Below are positions 1 to 5,612 of a stretch of DNA of 13,089 nt, in pieces. The translations under genes and the position numbers were made by a program. How positions within the stretch are numbered: the first letter of the stretch is position 1; every line of letters begins with the position of its first letter. The stretch comes from Chromatiales bacterium (lineage in GTDB: Bacteria > Pseudomonadota > Gammaproteobacteria > Chromatiales > Chromatiaceae): contig JAKSCN010000257.1 of the NCBI GenBank assembly GCA_022360595.1, positions 1 to 13,089 on the forward strand. Direction: 5' to 3'. Below the pieces are notes generated by a model. It was not told the origin of the DNA. It made no database searches and was given only the letters and a program-made list of their open reading frames with translations.

Positions 1-203
1 ACGTCAACACCTGCTACTCCATCGCCGGTGCCGACTACGGCTTCTCAGTGGCCGCGGTCTACCGCCTGGCTGAAGACCGCTCCAAGATCGTCAAGGTCTC
101 CGGTGGTCTCACCCCCGGCGATGCCAGCGCTGAGCAGCTCAAGCACGAAGTGGCTTACGCCCACAGCTGGTTCCAAAACATCACCCACGATATCTTTGGG
201 TGA
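1..203 (+). CDS. C-terminal fragment of an unrecognised GC-rich gene
   Basis: An open frame entering from the left edge (first full codon at base 3) runs 66 codons to a TGA at 201-203. The product begins VNTCYSIAGADYGFSVAAVY and ends HSWFQNITHDIFG. Codon choice is GC-rich in third positions, like the sortase and kinase genes further right and unlike the AT-rich sequence that follows, so I take this frame as the real one and the overlapping longer frame as a shadow. No motif, membrane segment or signal is visible in the fragment and I do not recognise the family. The gene's end coincides with the start of the AT-rich island: a long hairpin begins one base after the stop codon and a U-tailed hairpin lies about 100 bases downstream. 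Coding status is fairly sure; function is unknown. Confidence 0.6.
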   Translation, partial: VNTCYSIAGADYGFSVAAVYRLAEDRSKIVKVSGGLTPGDASAEQLKHEVAYAHSWFQNITHDIFG

Positions 204-204
204 G

Positions 205-240
205 GCAAGTCCCTTTGTCCGGTGGACAAAGGAAACTTGC
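205..240 (+). other. long stem-loop directly after the first gene
   Basis: Six outer pairs (205-210 with 235-240) and nine inner pairs (212-220 with 224-232) form a stem around a three-base GGT loop, with a small 1x2 internal bulge. It begins one base after the stop codon at 203 and has no following T-run, so it is not a textbook terminator. It may stabilise the 3' end of the upstream transcript, or mark the edge of the AT-rich island. Confidence 0.55.
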
Positions 241-306
241 CGAACGGGCGAAAGGGATGTCGTCCTGAATCAGTACTACAAGAAGGTAACTAAAGATCCA
301 AAATTC

Positions 307-332
307 AAAGCAGACACGATGCCTGCTTTTTT
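307..332 (+). terminator. Rho-independent terminator of the first gene (weak)
   Basis: A seven-pair stem AAAGCAG/CTGCTTT (307-313 with 323-329) encloses a nine-base loop and runs into a T-rich tail. The stem is short and AU-rich, so termination may be partial. It probably ends the transcript of the gene that stops at 203. Confidence 0.4.
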
Positions 333-368
333 ATGTCTGGTGGACTTTCCACTCGACCAACATTAGAG

Positions 369-398
369 CAGACATCAAATCCACTTGTTGACTATAAT
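369..398 (+). promoter_or_regulatory. candidate sigma-70 promoter for the 385-1066 gene pair
   Basis: A perfect TATAAT (393-398) is preceded, 18 bases upstream, by CAGACA (369-374), which matches four of six positions of the -35 consensus. Transcription would begin near 405. That would place the TTG start at 385 outside the mRNA and favour a start further in, for example the TTG at 433. Confidence 0.35.
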
Positions 399-612
399 CC
401 TCCCCAAAAAAGTAATTGAGGGGCTGGATGAATTGGGAAACAATATTCAAGCTTACATACAAGAACAGGCTGAAAGAATAAAGAATTCCGCAAATGAAGC
501 TATCAATTCTACAATAGACTACGCGATTGAAAGTGCCAAAAAGACTATTGTAAGAGAATCTCATCGTTATTTGCGCAAATATATACCAGTCGGTGGACCA
601 AGAGTTTACTAA
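385..612 (+). CDS. small helical hypothetical protein, possible effector remnant
   Basis: This AT-rich frame codes for up to 75 residues with no recognised domain. The sequence is rich in Q, E, K, A and I, reads as one long amphipathic helix, and ends in a basic segment with GGPRVY. There is no signal peptide or clear membrane segment. The TTG start at 385 is doubtful: a consensus -10 box overlaps it, while an in-frame TTG at 433 has GAGGGG nine bases upstream and would give a 59-residue product. The stop codon lies one base before the ATG of the next gene, so the two are probably translationally coupled. The same frame is open upstream of a TAG at 364-366, so this could also be the broken tail of a longer protein. 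The neighbouring membrane protein suggests a toxin/immunity-type pair, but nothing in this sequence proves toxicity. Confidence 0.4.
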   Translation: MLTIILPKKVIEGLDELGNNIQAYIQEQAERIKNSANEAINSTIDYAIESAKKTIVRESHRYLRKYIPVGGPRVY

Positions 613-613
613 T

Positions 614-1066
614 ATGCACCCCCCGTCAAAAAAAACCCCTATTTTACGGATCTTGATTGTTGGTCTTTTCTTTTTAATCGCTATAGGGGCCTTAGCAGTA
701 TTTGGATATTATATTTTCCAATTATCTGTAAATATTTATGAGCATGCCAGTTTTGTAGTTTTCAACAAAGGGGCTATGTATATGTTCGGCGTTGGCTCAA
801 CCTCCGGACTACTAACTTACTTTCTTGTCCATGAAATCTTAGAGAAAAAAATATCACCCTCATTCAACAAAAAAGCCTCATTCATAGGAGCAGCCTTTGT
901 TGCATCTATCTTTATCATACCTCAACTAATACATTACGGAGTTCAGAGATATATAAATCATATCAAGTACGAATATTGCCCAGAACAATCAGACAGTTGG
1001 CTACATGCGCAAAATTTTGTATATACCTCCAACAAAAATAACTGTTTAACTTTCAATAGAGAGTAA
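614..1066 (+). CDS. small three-helix membrane protein, immunity-protein-like
   Basis: The product is a 150-residue, AT-rich-coded inner-membrane protein. From the ATG at 614 the order is a short basic tail, a strong hydrophobic helix (about residues 10-34), a second helix (about 44-68), a KKISPSFNKK loop, a third helix (about 85-105) and a polar C-terminal tail carrying two cysteines (YEYCP and NNCLTF). This build resembles the small membrane immunity proteins found beside colicin-like or contact-dependent effectors; the Cys-Ser-Trp-Tyr-Cys tail reminds me of DUF1240-type proteins, but I cannot confirm that. A GTG at 593 would add seven residues. I prefer the ATG because it follows the TAA of the upstream gene by one base and has AAGAG nine bases upstream. 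No terminator is evident immediately after it. Confidence 0.55.
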   Translation: MHPPSKKTPILRILIVGLFFLIAIGALAVFGYYIFQLSVNIYEHASFVVFNKGAMYMFGVGSTSGLLTYFLVHEILEKKISPSFNKKASFIGAAFVASIFIIPQLIHYGVQRYINHIKYEYCPEQSDSWLHAQNFVYTSNKNNCLTFNRE

Positions 1067-1507
1067 CGACAAGTTTAATCAAACAGAAGAATACTCTCGG
1101 CTTTTTAGCCAAGAAAACTATTAATACCCAGATCTATATTTCTGATTTACCTGCAACGCAGCCTGATCACTATTTAAATAGGTTCTCAATTCAAAAAACA
1201 ACCAGATTACCAACAGAGATATGGAGAGCCTGTATAACCCCGTTATGCAAGAGCCTGCCTATCTAACTGTTTTAGTTGCAGTGTAAATCGATGGGAGGCT
1301 CCTTCTAGATGCAATCCAAGGATTTAAATGGCTACGAATCTGTATTAGAAGAGCTAACTTAAGGTGGAAAAATACCTAACAAATCAATTGCCTTTGCGCC
1401 TTTGGCGTAGGACTCAGCACAAGCTGCGCCGGCTAATGAAGCATTTTTTAATGTTGGCTTCGGTTTGTTTGCACCATAGAGCTTTTTGATAAATACAGGA
1501 GAAGTAA
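1067..1507. other. gene-poor AT-rich stretch with possible gene remnants
   Basis: I find no convincing gene here. A 17-codon frame (ATG at 1309, stop at 1360-1362) follows a GGGAGG at 1293-1298 and could be the surviving start of a lost gene. An open plus-strand frame from 1060 to 1263 has no ATG, GTG or TTG start. A minus-strand frame of 70 codons (1414-1626) overlaps the decayed gene at 1508 and looks like its shadow. No tRNA, repeat array or mobile-element end is visible. The sparse, broken coding suggests sequence in decay. Confidence 0.45.
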
Positions 1508-1803
1508 GTGAGAGCAATCGTATTAATATTGCTGGTCCTAGTGTGATTTTTCCTCGGTGGGCTTTCTATAAATGATATTTGCTTGAATCTAACCCGGTTG
1601 TCCTGGCTAAAACACTTTCCATTCAATCTAGTCCTAACAGAGTCGGCAAACTTCCAGCAGGTACAACATTATATCCGTTCGGAAGTACCGAGGACACTGA
1701 AACCTTCATTGTTTTCGTTAATTTACAGCACCTTGATTCTTTGAAGCCGGCCCGTTTCAATAATCTAATGACTATAGCACCGCTTGATGGTTGCATTGAG
1801 TAA
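1508..1803 (+). pseudogene. decayed small secreted-protein gene (stop plus frameshift)
   Basis: AGGAGA (1497-1502) stands about six bases before a GTG at 1508, which opens a frame reading VRAIVLILLVLV, a typical signal-peptide core. A TGA at 1544-1546 then interrupts it, followed by FFLGGLSIN in the same frame. From about 1579 the protein-like sequence continues in the neighbouring frame (LLESNPVVLAKTL, then GTTLYPFGSTEDTETFIVFVN) to a TAA at 1801-1803. The simplest reading is a gene for an exported protein of roughly 95 residues that has one nonsense mutation and one frameshift. I do not recognise the family. The alternatives are two unrelated chance frames, or an intact gene starting at the TTG at 1579 and lacking a signal peptide. 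Confidence 0.4.
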
Positions 1804-1897
1804 TAGCCGAGTCTGTTTTAAGGTTAGAGGACCAGCAAGAGAACGTACTGTACCAGTTAGTTATTACATGTTCCCTGGTTAATAGAGATAAAGTTTT

Positions 1898-2800
1898 ATG
1901 AACGATAAGATAGGGTTGGCACAGCACTGTGTAGACAATGTTCTTTACATCCCTTTTGCGCTATTTAGAATGCGTGACGTAAAGCCCGTATTGTTTAACG
2001 GTGACTCCTCTATATTCTTCAAGGACCTGGAAAAGAACTTGGTCAATGTGGAGTTCAATACGCAAGTTCCTTGTGTGGTCTATATTGAATCCGGAAAAGA
2101 AATTATCACCACGTTTAACAATGAGTCATTCACAATTGAATCAGGTGAAGCCATATTTCTACCTAAAGGATTAGTGCTACATTCAGACTATTTCCATACT
2201 GGTGGCGGATTAAAAGCTCACCTGTTATTTTTCGGTACAGAAGTTTTAGCGAAGTTCCTTTCTGGTGAAGATAAAACTACAGAAAGAATCTCTAATGAGA
2301 AAGCGATTTTTAAGCTCAAAACAAATTCCATCGTGAGCGAATACTTTAGCTCTCTAACATCTGTTTATAAATCTATCAAGAATTCATCAGAATTGCTTAA
2401 TTTAAAGCTGTTGGAGCTACTCTATTTAATTGATCTTCATGGTGACGATAGGCTAAAACAGTGCTTGCTCGCAATCCAGCAAGGGAATGCCAAGCGAAAT
2501 ATAAAACGTCTTATGGATCAATATGGCGTTTCAGAATTGAGCGCAAAAGAACTCGCGTCGCTATCAGGACGTAGTCTTTCTTCGTTTAACAGGGAATTTA
2601 AGTCTATATATGGAACCACACCAAAACAATGGCTTATTGATCGCCGTATGAGTCATGCTTACTCGCTCCTTACTGAAAGTCAAATATCCGTTACAAGTGC
2701 TGCAACGGCCACCGGCTACGCAAATGTCTCCCACTTTATATCTGCATTCAAGAAGAAATATGGAGTGACACCGCGCCAGTTAAGAAAAATGAAAAACTGA
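1898..2800 (+). CDS. AraC-family transcriptional regulator
   Basis: This is a 300-residue cytoplasmic DNA-binding regulator. The N-terminal part (about 50-120) looks like the cupin-type effector domain of AraC proteins, with FTIESGEAIFLPKG as its most recognisable stretch. The C-terminal part carries two helix-turn-helix units: the first at about 214-236 (LSAKELASLSGRSLSSFNRE), the second at about 263-285, including ATGYANVSHFISAFKKKYG and the family signature ending YGVTPRQLRK. Length and layout are normal for the family. The ATG has only a weak AGAGA ribosome site upstream. The next gene, for a small ABM-fold protein, begins 96 bases downstream on the same strand and is the most likely target or operon partner. 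The ligand cannot be read from the sequence. The coding is AT-rich like the rest of the island, which fits horizontal acquisition. Confidence 0.92.
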   Translation: MNDKIGLAQHCVDNVLYIPFALFRMRDVKPVLFNGDSSIFFKDLEKNLVNVEFNTQVPCVVYIESGKEIITTFNNESFTIESGEAIFLPKGLVLHSDYFHTGGGLKAHLLFFGTEVLAKFLSGEDKTTERISNEKAIFKLKTNSIVSEYFSSLTSVYKSIKNSSELLNLKLLELLYLIDLHGDDRLKQCLLAIQQGNAKRNIKRLMDQYGVSELSAKELASLSGRSLSSFNREFKSIYGTTPKQWLIDRRMSHAYSLLTESQISVTSAATATGYANVSHFISAFKKKYGVTPRQLRKMKN

Positions 2801-2857
2801 CTAGAAAACCGTATTTCTGACGATTTCTTGGTAGTTTGGGGTACACCTAGCACCTAT

Positions 2858-2894
2858 ATTTATCTCCGTTCATTTACATTTATTGGAGATAAAT
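2858..2894 (+). promoter_or_regulatory. perfect hairpin sequestering a ribosome binding site
   Basis: ATTTATCTCC (2858-2867) is exactly complementary to GGAGATAAAT (2885-2894), with a loop of 17 bases and one further G-U pair possible inside. The 3' arm contains the GGAG ribosome binding site of the gene starting at 2897. In mRNA this stem would hide the site. As DNA, the same inverted repeat could be an operator. Either role would control the ABM-fold gene. Confidence 0.55.
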
Positions 2895-2896
2895 TA

Positions 2897-3187
2897 ATGA
2901 GTAAAAAGGTAATTCTAGAGTCGACGGTAAATCAAGGAGCTTTAGATCGATTGATGCCATTTCTGGAGGCCAATTTGCCCGCCGTAAGGGGCTTTCCAGG
3001 TTGTTTAAGTGTGAAAGTGCTTATGGATCAAGCGACTGGGACATTGATGTTTGCAGAAGAGTGGTTATCGGTTGAGCATCACCAAAGCTACATCAAGGCA
3101 ATAGCAGAGAATGGGGTCATGGATGAGTTAGTTTCTTATCTAAAATCACCACCCAATATTAAGTACCTGGATTGCGTAGAAATCTAG
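2897..3187 (+). CDS. ABM-fold (antibiotic biosynthesis monooxygenase-like) protein
   Basis: This 96-residue cytoplasmic protein has the pattern of the ABM dimeric alpha/beta barrel: an opening strand (KKVILESTV), a helix with LMPFLEANLPAVRGFPGC, then TLMFAEEWLSVEHHQSY, the family's F-x-E-E-W-x-S-x-E-x-H-x-x-Y signature. A final strand follows (IKYLDCVEI). Relatives include quinol monooxygenase YgiN and cofactor-free monooxygenases acting on small aromatic or quinone substrates; the substrate here is unknown. I start at the ATG at 2897 because GGAGAT lies seven bases upstream. A longer frame from 2828 would translate through the hairpin and has no ribosome site. It follows the AraC-type gene and may be regulated by it, by the hairpin over its ribosome site, or by both. 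Confidence 0.85.
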   Translation: MSKKVILESTVNQGALDRLMPFLEANLPAVRGFPGCLSVKVLMDQATGTLMFAEEWLSVEHHQSYIKAIAENGVMDELVSYLKSPPNIKYLDCVEI

Positions 3188-3373
3188 CGCACTTTCTCTG
3201 GCGGTCTCCCGGTGGACCTAAAAATGGGGAGACTGTCACCTTTATATAAACGAATATGTAAGACAAATTTAAAATCCATGAGAGGCTTTTTCACAGCAAA
3301 AGCCCGTAACACCAGTTGATAATTTGTTAGCAAAGCTTAAGTGGCTATTAACACCCCGTTCGATACCTCAAAT
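3188..3373. other. intergenic with two further stem-loops
   Basis: Seven bases GTCTCCC (3204-3210) pair with GGGAGAC (3227-3233) around a 16-base loop that contains GGTGGAC; the T-tail is poor, so termination is uncertain. GGCTTTT (3284-3290) pairs with AAAAGCC (3298-3304) around a seven-base loop, without a T-run on either side. No gene is visible. Confidence 0.4.
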
Positions 3374-3401
3374 AAGAATGGGGCCAAAAGGCCCCGTTCT
3401 T
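3374..3401. terminator. strong bidirectional terminator
   Basis: A 12-pair stem (3374-3385 with 3390-3401, one G-U pair) closes on an AAAA loop; its arms read AAGAATGGGGCC and GGCCCCGTTCTT. It sits between two converging genes, the ABM-fold gene on the plus strand and the cytochrome gene on the minus strand, and can serve both. It also marks the right end of the AT-rich island. Confidence 0.8.
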
Positions 3402-3423
3402 GATTTCAACTAGATACCAAAAA

Positions 3424-4176
3424 CTACCTATGCCTCCTAGGCGGTACCGGCGTAGCACGGTAGTAGTTGGGAAAATCCGGATTCTGCCAATTCGGCGTTG
3501 CCAACTTCTCCACAGGTGGCTTCAGGCGGGAAGCATAATCCAACACTGCGGAAATATCGCGACCACTGAATCGCTGGATCTGCTTAACCATTTTCTGGTC
3601 GGCGTTACGGCGCTTGCCCATTTTGATCCACTGGAACTGCCTGAGCAGGTAGTGGTAGTGCTGACCTTGAATCAGGGGAATATGGTCCTCCTCATCACCC
3701 TGGCCTTGGTCACCATGGCAATCGACGCAGTTGTCTTTGTACAGTTGTTCTCCCAGCGCCAGGTCTATGCCTGGGCCAACACCGTTAACTGGAGCCATCG
3801 GTAGTTGCGAAATATAGGCGGCTACGTTAGCGATCTCTTGTACGCCCCCCAGCAGTTGTGGCGAGGTGAAAGGCAGCATGGTGGGGTTATCGCGATTGCG
3901 GGCACGGATATCCGCCAATTGTTTGATGATAACGCCGGGGAGCTGACCGGCAATCTGGGGATAGATGCCATCCTCTGTCCCCCAGCCCTCGGGGCGATGG
4001 CAGACAGTACAGATCATAAAAGACTTCCTACCCGCCTCCAGATCCGACTCCAGATGAATTGCCGCTTCGACTTCGGCTCGGGCCCGTTCTGCTGGGGATT
4101 CCGCGATTAGACTGCTACTGGAGAGCAAAAGCAGCAGACTGGCTGCCGCTGAAAGACAATGCCTGATATACAACAC
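3424..4176 (-). CDS. periplasmic diheme cytochrome c (cytochrome c4-like)
   Basis: The product has 250 residues. It has a signal peptide (leucine-rich core about 8-24, cleavage probably after SLIA) and two class I cytochrome c domains. The heme sites are CTVCH at 56-60 and CVDCH at 150-154. Candidate methionine axial ligands are M100 in NPTMLPF and M196 in ADQKMVKQI. Tandem domains with one CxxCH each and 'P-x-x-x-G-Q' segments after both hemes (PQIAGQ, PLIQGQ) fit the cytochrome c4 family, which passes electrons to terminal oxidases or other periplasmic acceptors. The proline-rich basic end (PVPPRRHR) is unusual and unexplained. A GTG start at 4176 or the adjacent TTG are both possible; GGAGG lies just upstream and suits the TTG slightly better. 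The gene stands alone, between a strong terminator and a divergent region with its own promoter. Confidence 0.9.
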   Translation of the reverse strand: MLYIRHCLSAAASLLLLLSSSSLIAESPAERARAEVEAAIHLESDLEAGRKSFMICTVCHRPEGWGTEDGIYPQIAGQLPGVIIKQLADIRARNRDNPTMLPFTSPQLLGGVQEIANVAAYISQLPMAPVNGVGPGIDLALGEQLYKDNCVDCHGDQGQGDEEDHIPLIQGQHYHYLLRQFQWIKMGKRRNADQKMVKQIQRFSGRDISAVLDYASRLKPPVEKLATPNWQNPDFPNYYRATPVPPRRHR

Positions 4177-4240
4177 AACCTCCGATTATACTTCCTGACG
4201 ATACTATTGTTTGATTTGTACTTATCATCAATCCAGTGAC

Positions 4241-4268
4241 ATTATCGTCGTAACGCCTTTTATTTCAA
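4241..4268 (-). promoter_or_regulatory. sigma-70-like promoter for the diheme cytochrome
   Basis: On the minus strand TTGAAA (4268-4263) and GATAAT (4246-4241) are separated by 16 bases; each matches five of six consensus positions. Transcription would start near 4234, leaving a leader of about 58 bases before the start codon. Confidence 0.5.
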
Positions 4269-4316
4269 GACATTTACTATTTATGAAAGGCGACATATTC
4301 TTAACGAGTATATGAT

Positions 4317-4356
4317 AACGGCCTGTTAACATGAATCACCTGAACAGCCGTTTTTT
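4317..4356 (+). terminator. orphan Rho-independent terminator
   Basis: AACGG (4317-4321) pairs with CCGTT (4348-4352) and CTGTT (4323-4327) with AACAG (4343-4347), with one bulged C at 4322 and a 15-base loop, followed by a run of T to 4356. It points rightward, yet no plus-strand gene is known upstream of it within the divergent region. It could end a small RNA, act as an attenuator for the gene at 4529, or stop antisense transcription. Confidence 0.6.
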
Positions 4357-4528
4357 ATCACAAGGCAAGCAACAATTAACCAGCTAATTACAAGGGAAAT
4401 ACCTCTGCAAGCCTTGTTGTTGAAAATCCTTTTGGGATACAACGTCCGGCGTATAGCGCAATGATGTAGCATATACCCCCCCTAAATTAACGCATACTGC
4501 TAATACTTTTATGCTCTAATACCGCTTG

Positions 4529-5497
4529 ATGATCTGTACGACCACCAACACACACTGCTACGCCGTTCGCCGCCTTAACCCCTTTCGCGGCGTAGTTCAG
4601 ATCATCCAGATTGACGATTGCCGTGCTATCAGCACCACGGGTGAGCAGTGGGAGATTCAGGTTAAAGTCAAACAACCTGAGGACCTCTGGGGGGGAGAGA
4701 GCAAAGGGGAGCCGATCTATCGTTATGTCCGCTTCGGCACCTGGACAAAAAAAAGCGGGCTCGAGCAAGTGCCTGCCCACCCACTTTTTGACCTAACCCT
4801 GATGTTCAAAAAGGCTGACGAGGTGATCGCTCTACTACAGCCCGCACTCACCGAACTGCCCTTCCCTTTGCGGGATAACTTTGAACTCTGGCTGCTGGAC
4901 GGCCAGCAACGGATGCCGCTGGCGCTGCTGCACAGTGTGGCCAACCCCGAGCAGATAAGCCTATATAACAGCCACAAGTGGGTGGCCACTGAGGGCACCG
5001 ATGGTGATTTTCCATCACCAAGAGCGGATCAAGAGCGCCCACCCCACCCGAAGGACACCAATCCGCACCGTCACCTAAGCGCCTTAACCAGCATCATCCG
5101 CGATAACGCCGGACATGCTCTGGCCCAATGGTTTGAGCGCCAGCAGGATGGTTCGGGCGAGGCAATAGAGCTGAGTAACTTTGAGGAGTTGAGCAAACGT
5201 ACATTGCCCACCGGGGCATTTCCCGAGTTGCTGATTCGTCCACACCGGGATGACGCCTATGAGCATGCACTAATCAGCGACTACCTGGCCTGGCAAGCAC
5301 CCCAGCTACTGACTTTGCAGCATATATCTGACCGAACCCGGAGCGAACTGGAACAGCACGCCCTCAACCGGGCAATTGAGGTGGACAATCTGTGGAAGCT
5401 GTACCCGAAGACCATTGACCCAAACTTTGTGAACACCGCCCGGGTGGAAGCCCGCTTGAGAGCGACGGTGGCAAAGCCCACCTTGGCCACGGAATAG
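4529..5497 (+). CDS. hypothetical cytoplasmic protein, family not recognised
   Basis: The product has 322 residues, without signal peptide or membrane segments. The N-terminal third (RRLNPFRGVVQIIQIDDCRA, then WEIQVKV, then IYRYVRFGTW) looks like a compact beta-rich domain. The middle is acidic with a low-complexity linker around SPRADQERPPHPKDTNPHRH, and the last third is helical and charged (about 255-300). I know no catalytic motif in it and do not assign a function. The frame opens at 4520 and offers TTG at 4526 or ATG at 4529; the ATG is chosen although neither has a visible ribosome site. Its GC-rich coding matches the neighbouring kinase, which starts 115 bases downstream on the same strand, so the two may be co-transcribed and functionally linked. 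The kinase also has a possible promoter of its own. Confidence 0.75.
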   Translation: MICTTTNTHCYAVRRLNPFRGVVQIIQIDDCRAISTTGEQWEIQVKVKQPEDLWGGESKGEPIYRYVRFGTWTKKSGLEQVPAHPLFDLTLMFKKADEVIALLQPALTELPFPLRDNFELWLLDGQQRMPLALLHSVANPEQISLYNSHKWVATEGTDGDFPSPRADQERPPHPKDTNPHRHLSALTSIIRDNAGHALAQWFERQQDGSGEAIELSNFEELSKRTLPTGAFPELLIRPHRDDAYEHALISDYLAWQAPQLLTLQHISDRTRSELEQHALNRAIEVDNLWKLYPKTIDPNFVNTARVEARLRATVAKPTLATE

Positions 5498-5548
5498 TGT
5501 CAGACACGCTACAATATGACCGGCAGCAAAAGAGTGGCAAATTAAGGT

Positions 5549-5576
5549 TTGTAAAACCTCTACCGGGGATTATGAT
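5549..5576 (+). promoter_or_regulatory. possible promoter with inverted repeat before the hybrid kinase
   Basis: TTGTAA (5549-5554) and TATGAT (5571-5576) are 16 bases apart, matching four and five of six consensus positions. An inverted repeat AGGTTT-gta-AAACCT (5545-5559) overlaps the -35 box and could be a regulator site. The -10 box overlaps a small upstream frame, so only one of the two readings is likely to be right. Confidence 0.3.
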
Positions 5577-5612
5577 GACCGCCAATGTTCACTTGACAGG
5601 CAGTACCGAGCG

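Larger units (their letters stand above)
4177..4528. other. divergent intergenic region
   Basis: This AT-rich gap separates the leftward cytochrome gene from the rightward hypothetical gene. It contains a promoter for the cytochrome (4241-4268), an 11-codon frame MKGDIFLTSI-stop (4283-4315) without a clear ribosome site, and, starting two bases after that stop, a plus-strand terminator (4317-4356). CAAGGC near 4361 can pair with GCCTTG near 4420, giving further RNA structure. I find no clear ribosome binding site before the gene at 4529. Confidence 0.5.

Noticed and set aside
28..366. 112-codon plus-strand frame
   Set aside because: Its first half is an out-of-frame shadow of the GC-rich gene ending at 203, and its end runs through a terminator-like hairpin; residues are low-complexity S/P/T at the start. 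The tail in the same frame as the 385 gene is noted there.
1060..1263. 68-codon open plus-strand frame after the membrane protein gene
   Set aside because: It has no ATG, GTG or TTG start and no recognised motif; likely chance or an old remnant.
1414..1626. 70-codon minus-strand frame
   Set aside because: It overlaps the decayed gene's signal-peptide region, has no visible ribosome site and a protein sequence without recognisable features.
2828..2896. Longer start for the ABM-fold protein at 2828
   Set aside because: The extra 23 residues are translated from the hairpin leader and there is no ribosome site; the ATG at 2897 has GGAG at good spacing.
205..3217. Integron-like attC sites at the GGTGGAC copies
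   Set aside because: The required GTTRRRY/RYYYAAC core sites are not present around the copies and no integron integrase is in the window; only the recurrence itself is reported.
3400..4110. Two plus-strand frames opposite the cytochrome gene (3400-3804 and 3805-4110)
   Set aside because: Shadows of the diheme cytochrome coding sequence; no motifs or ribosome sites.
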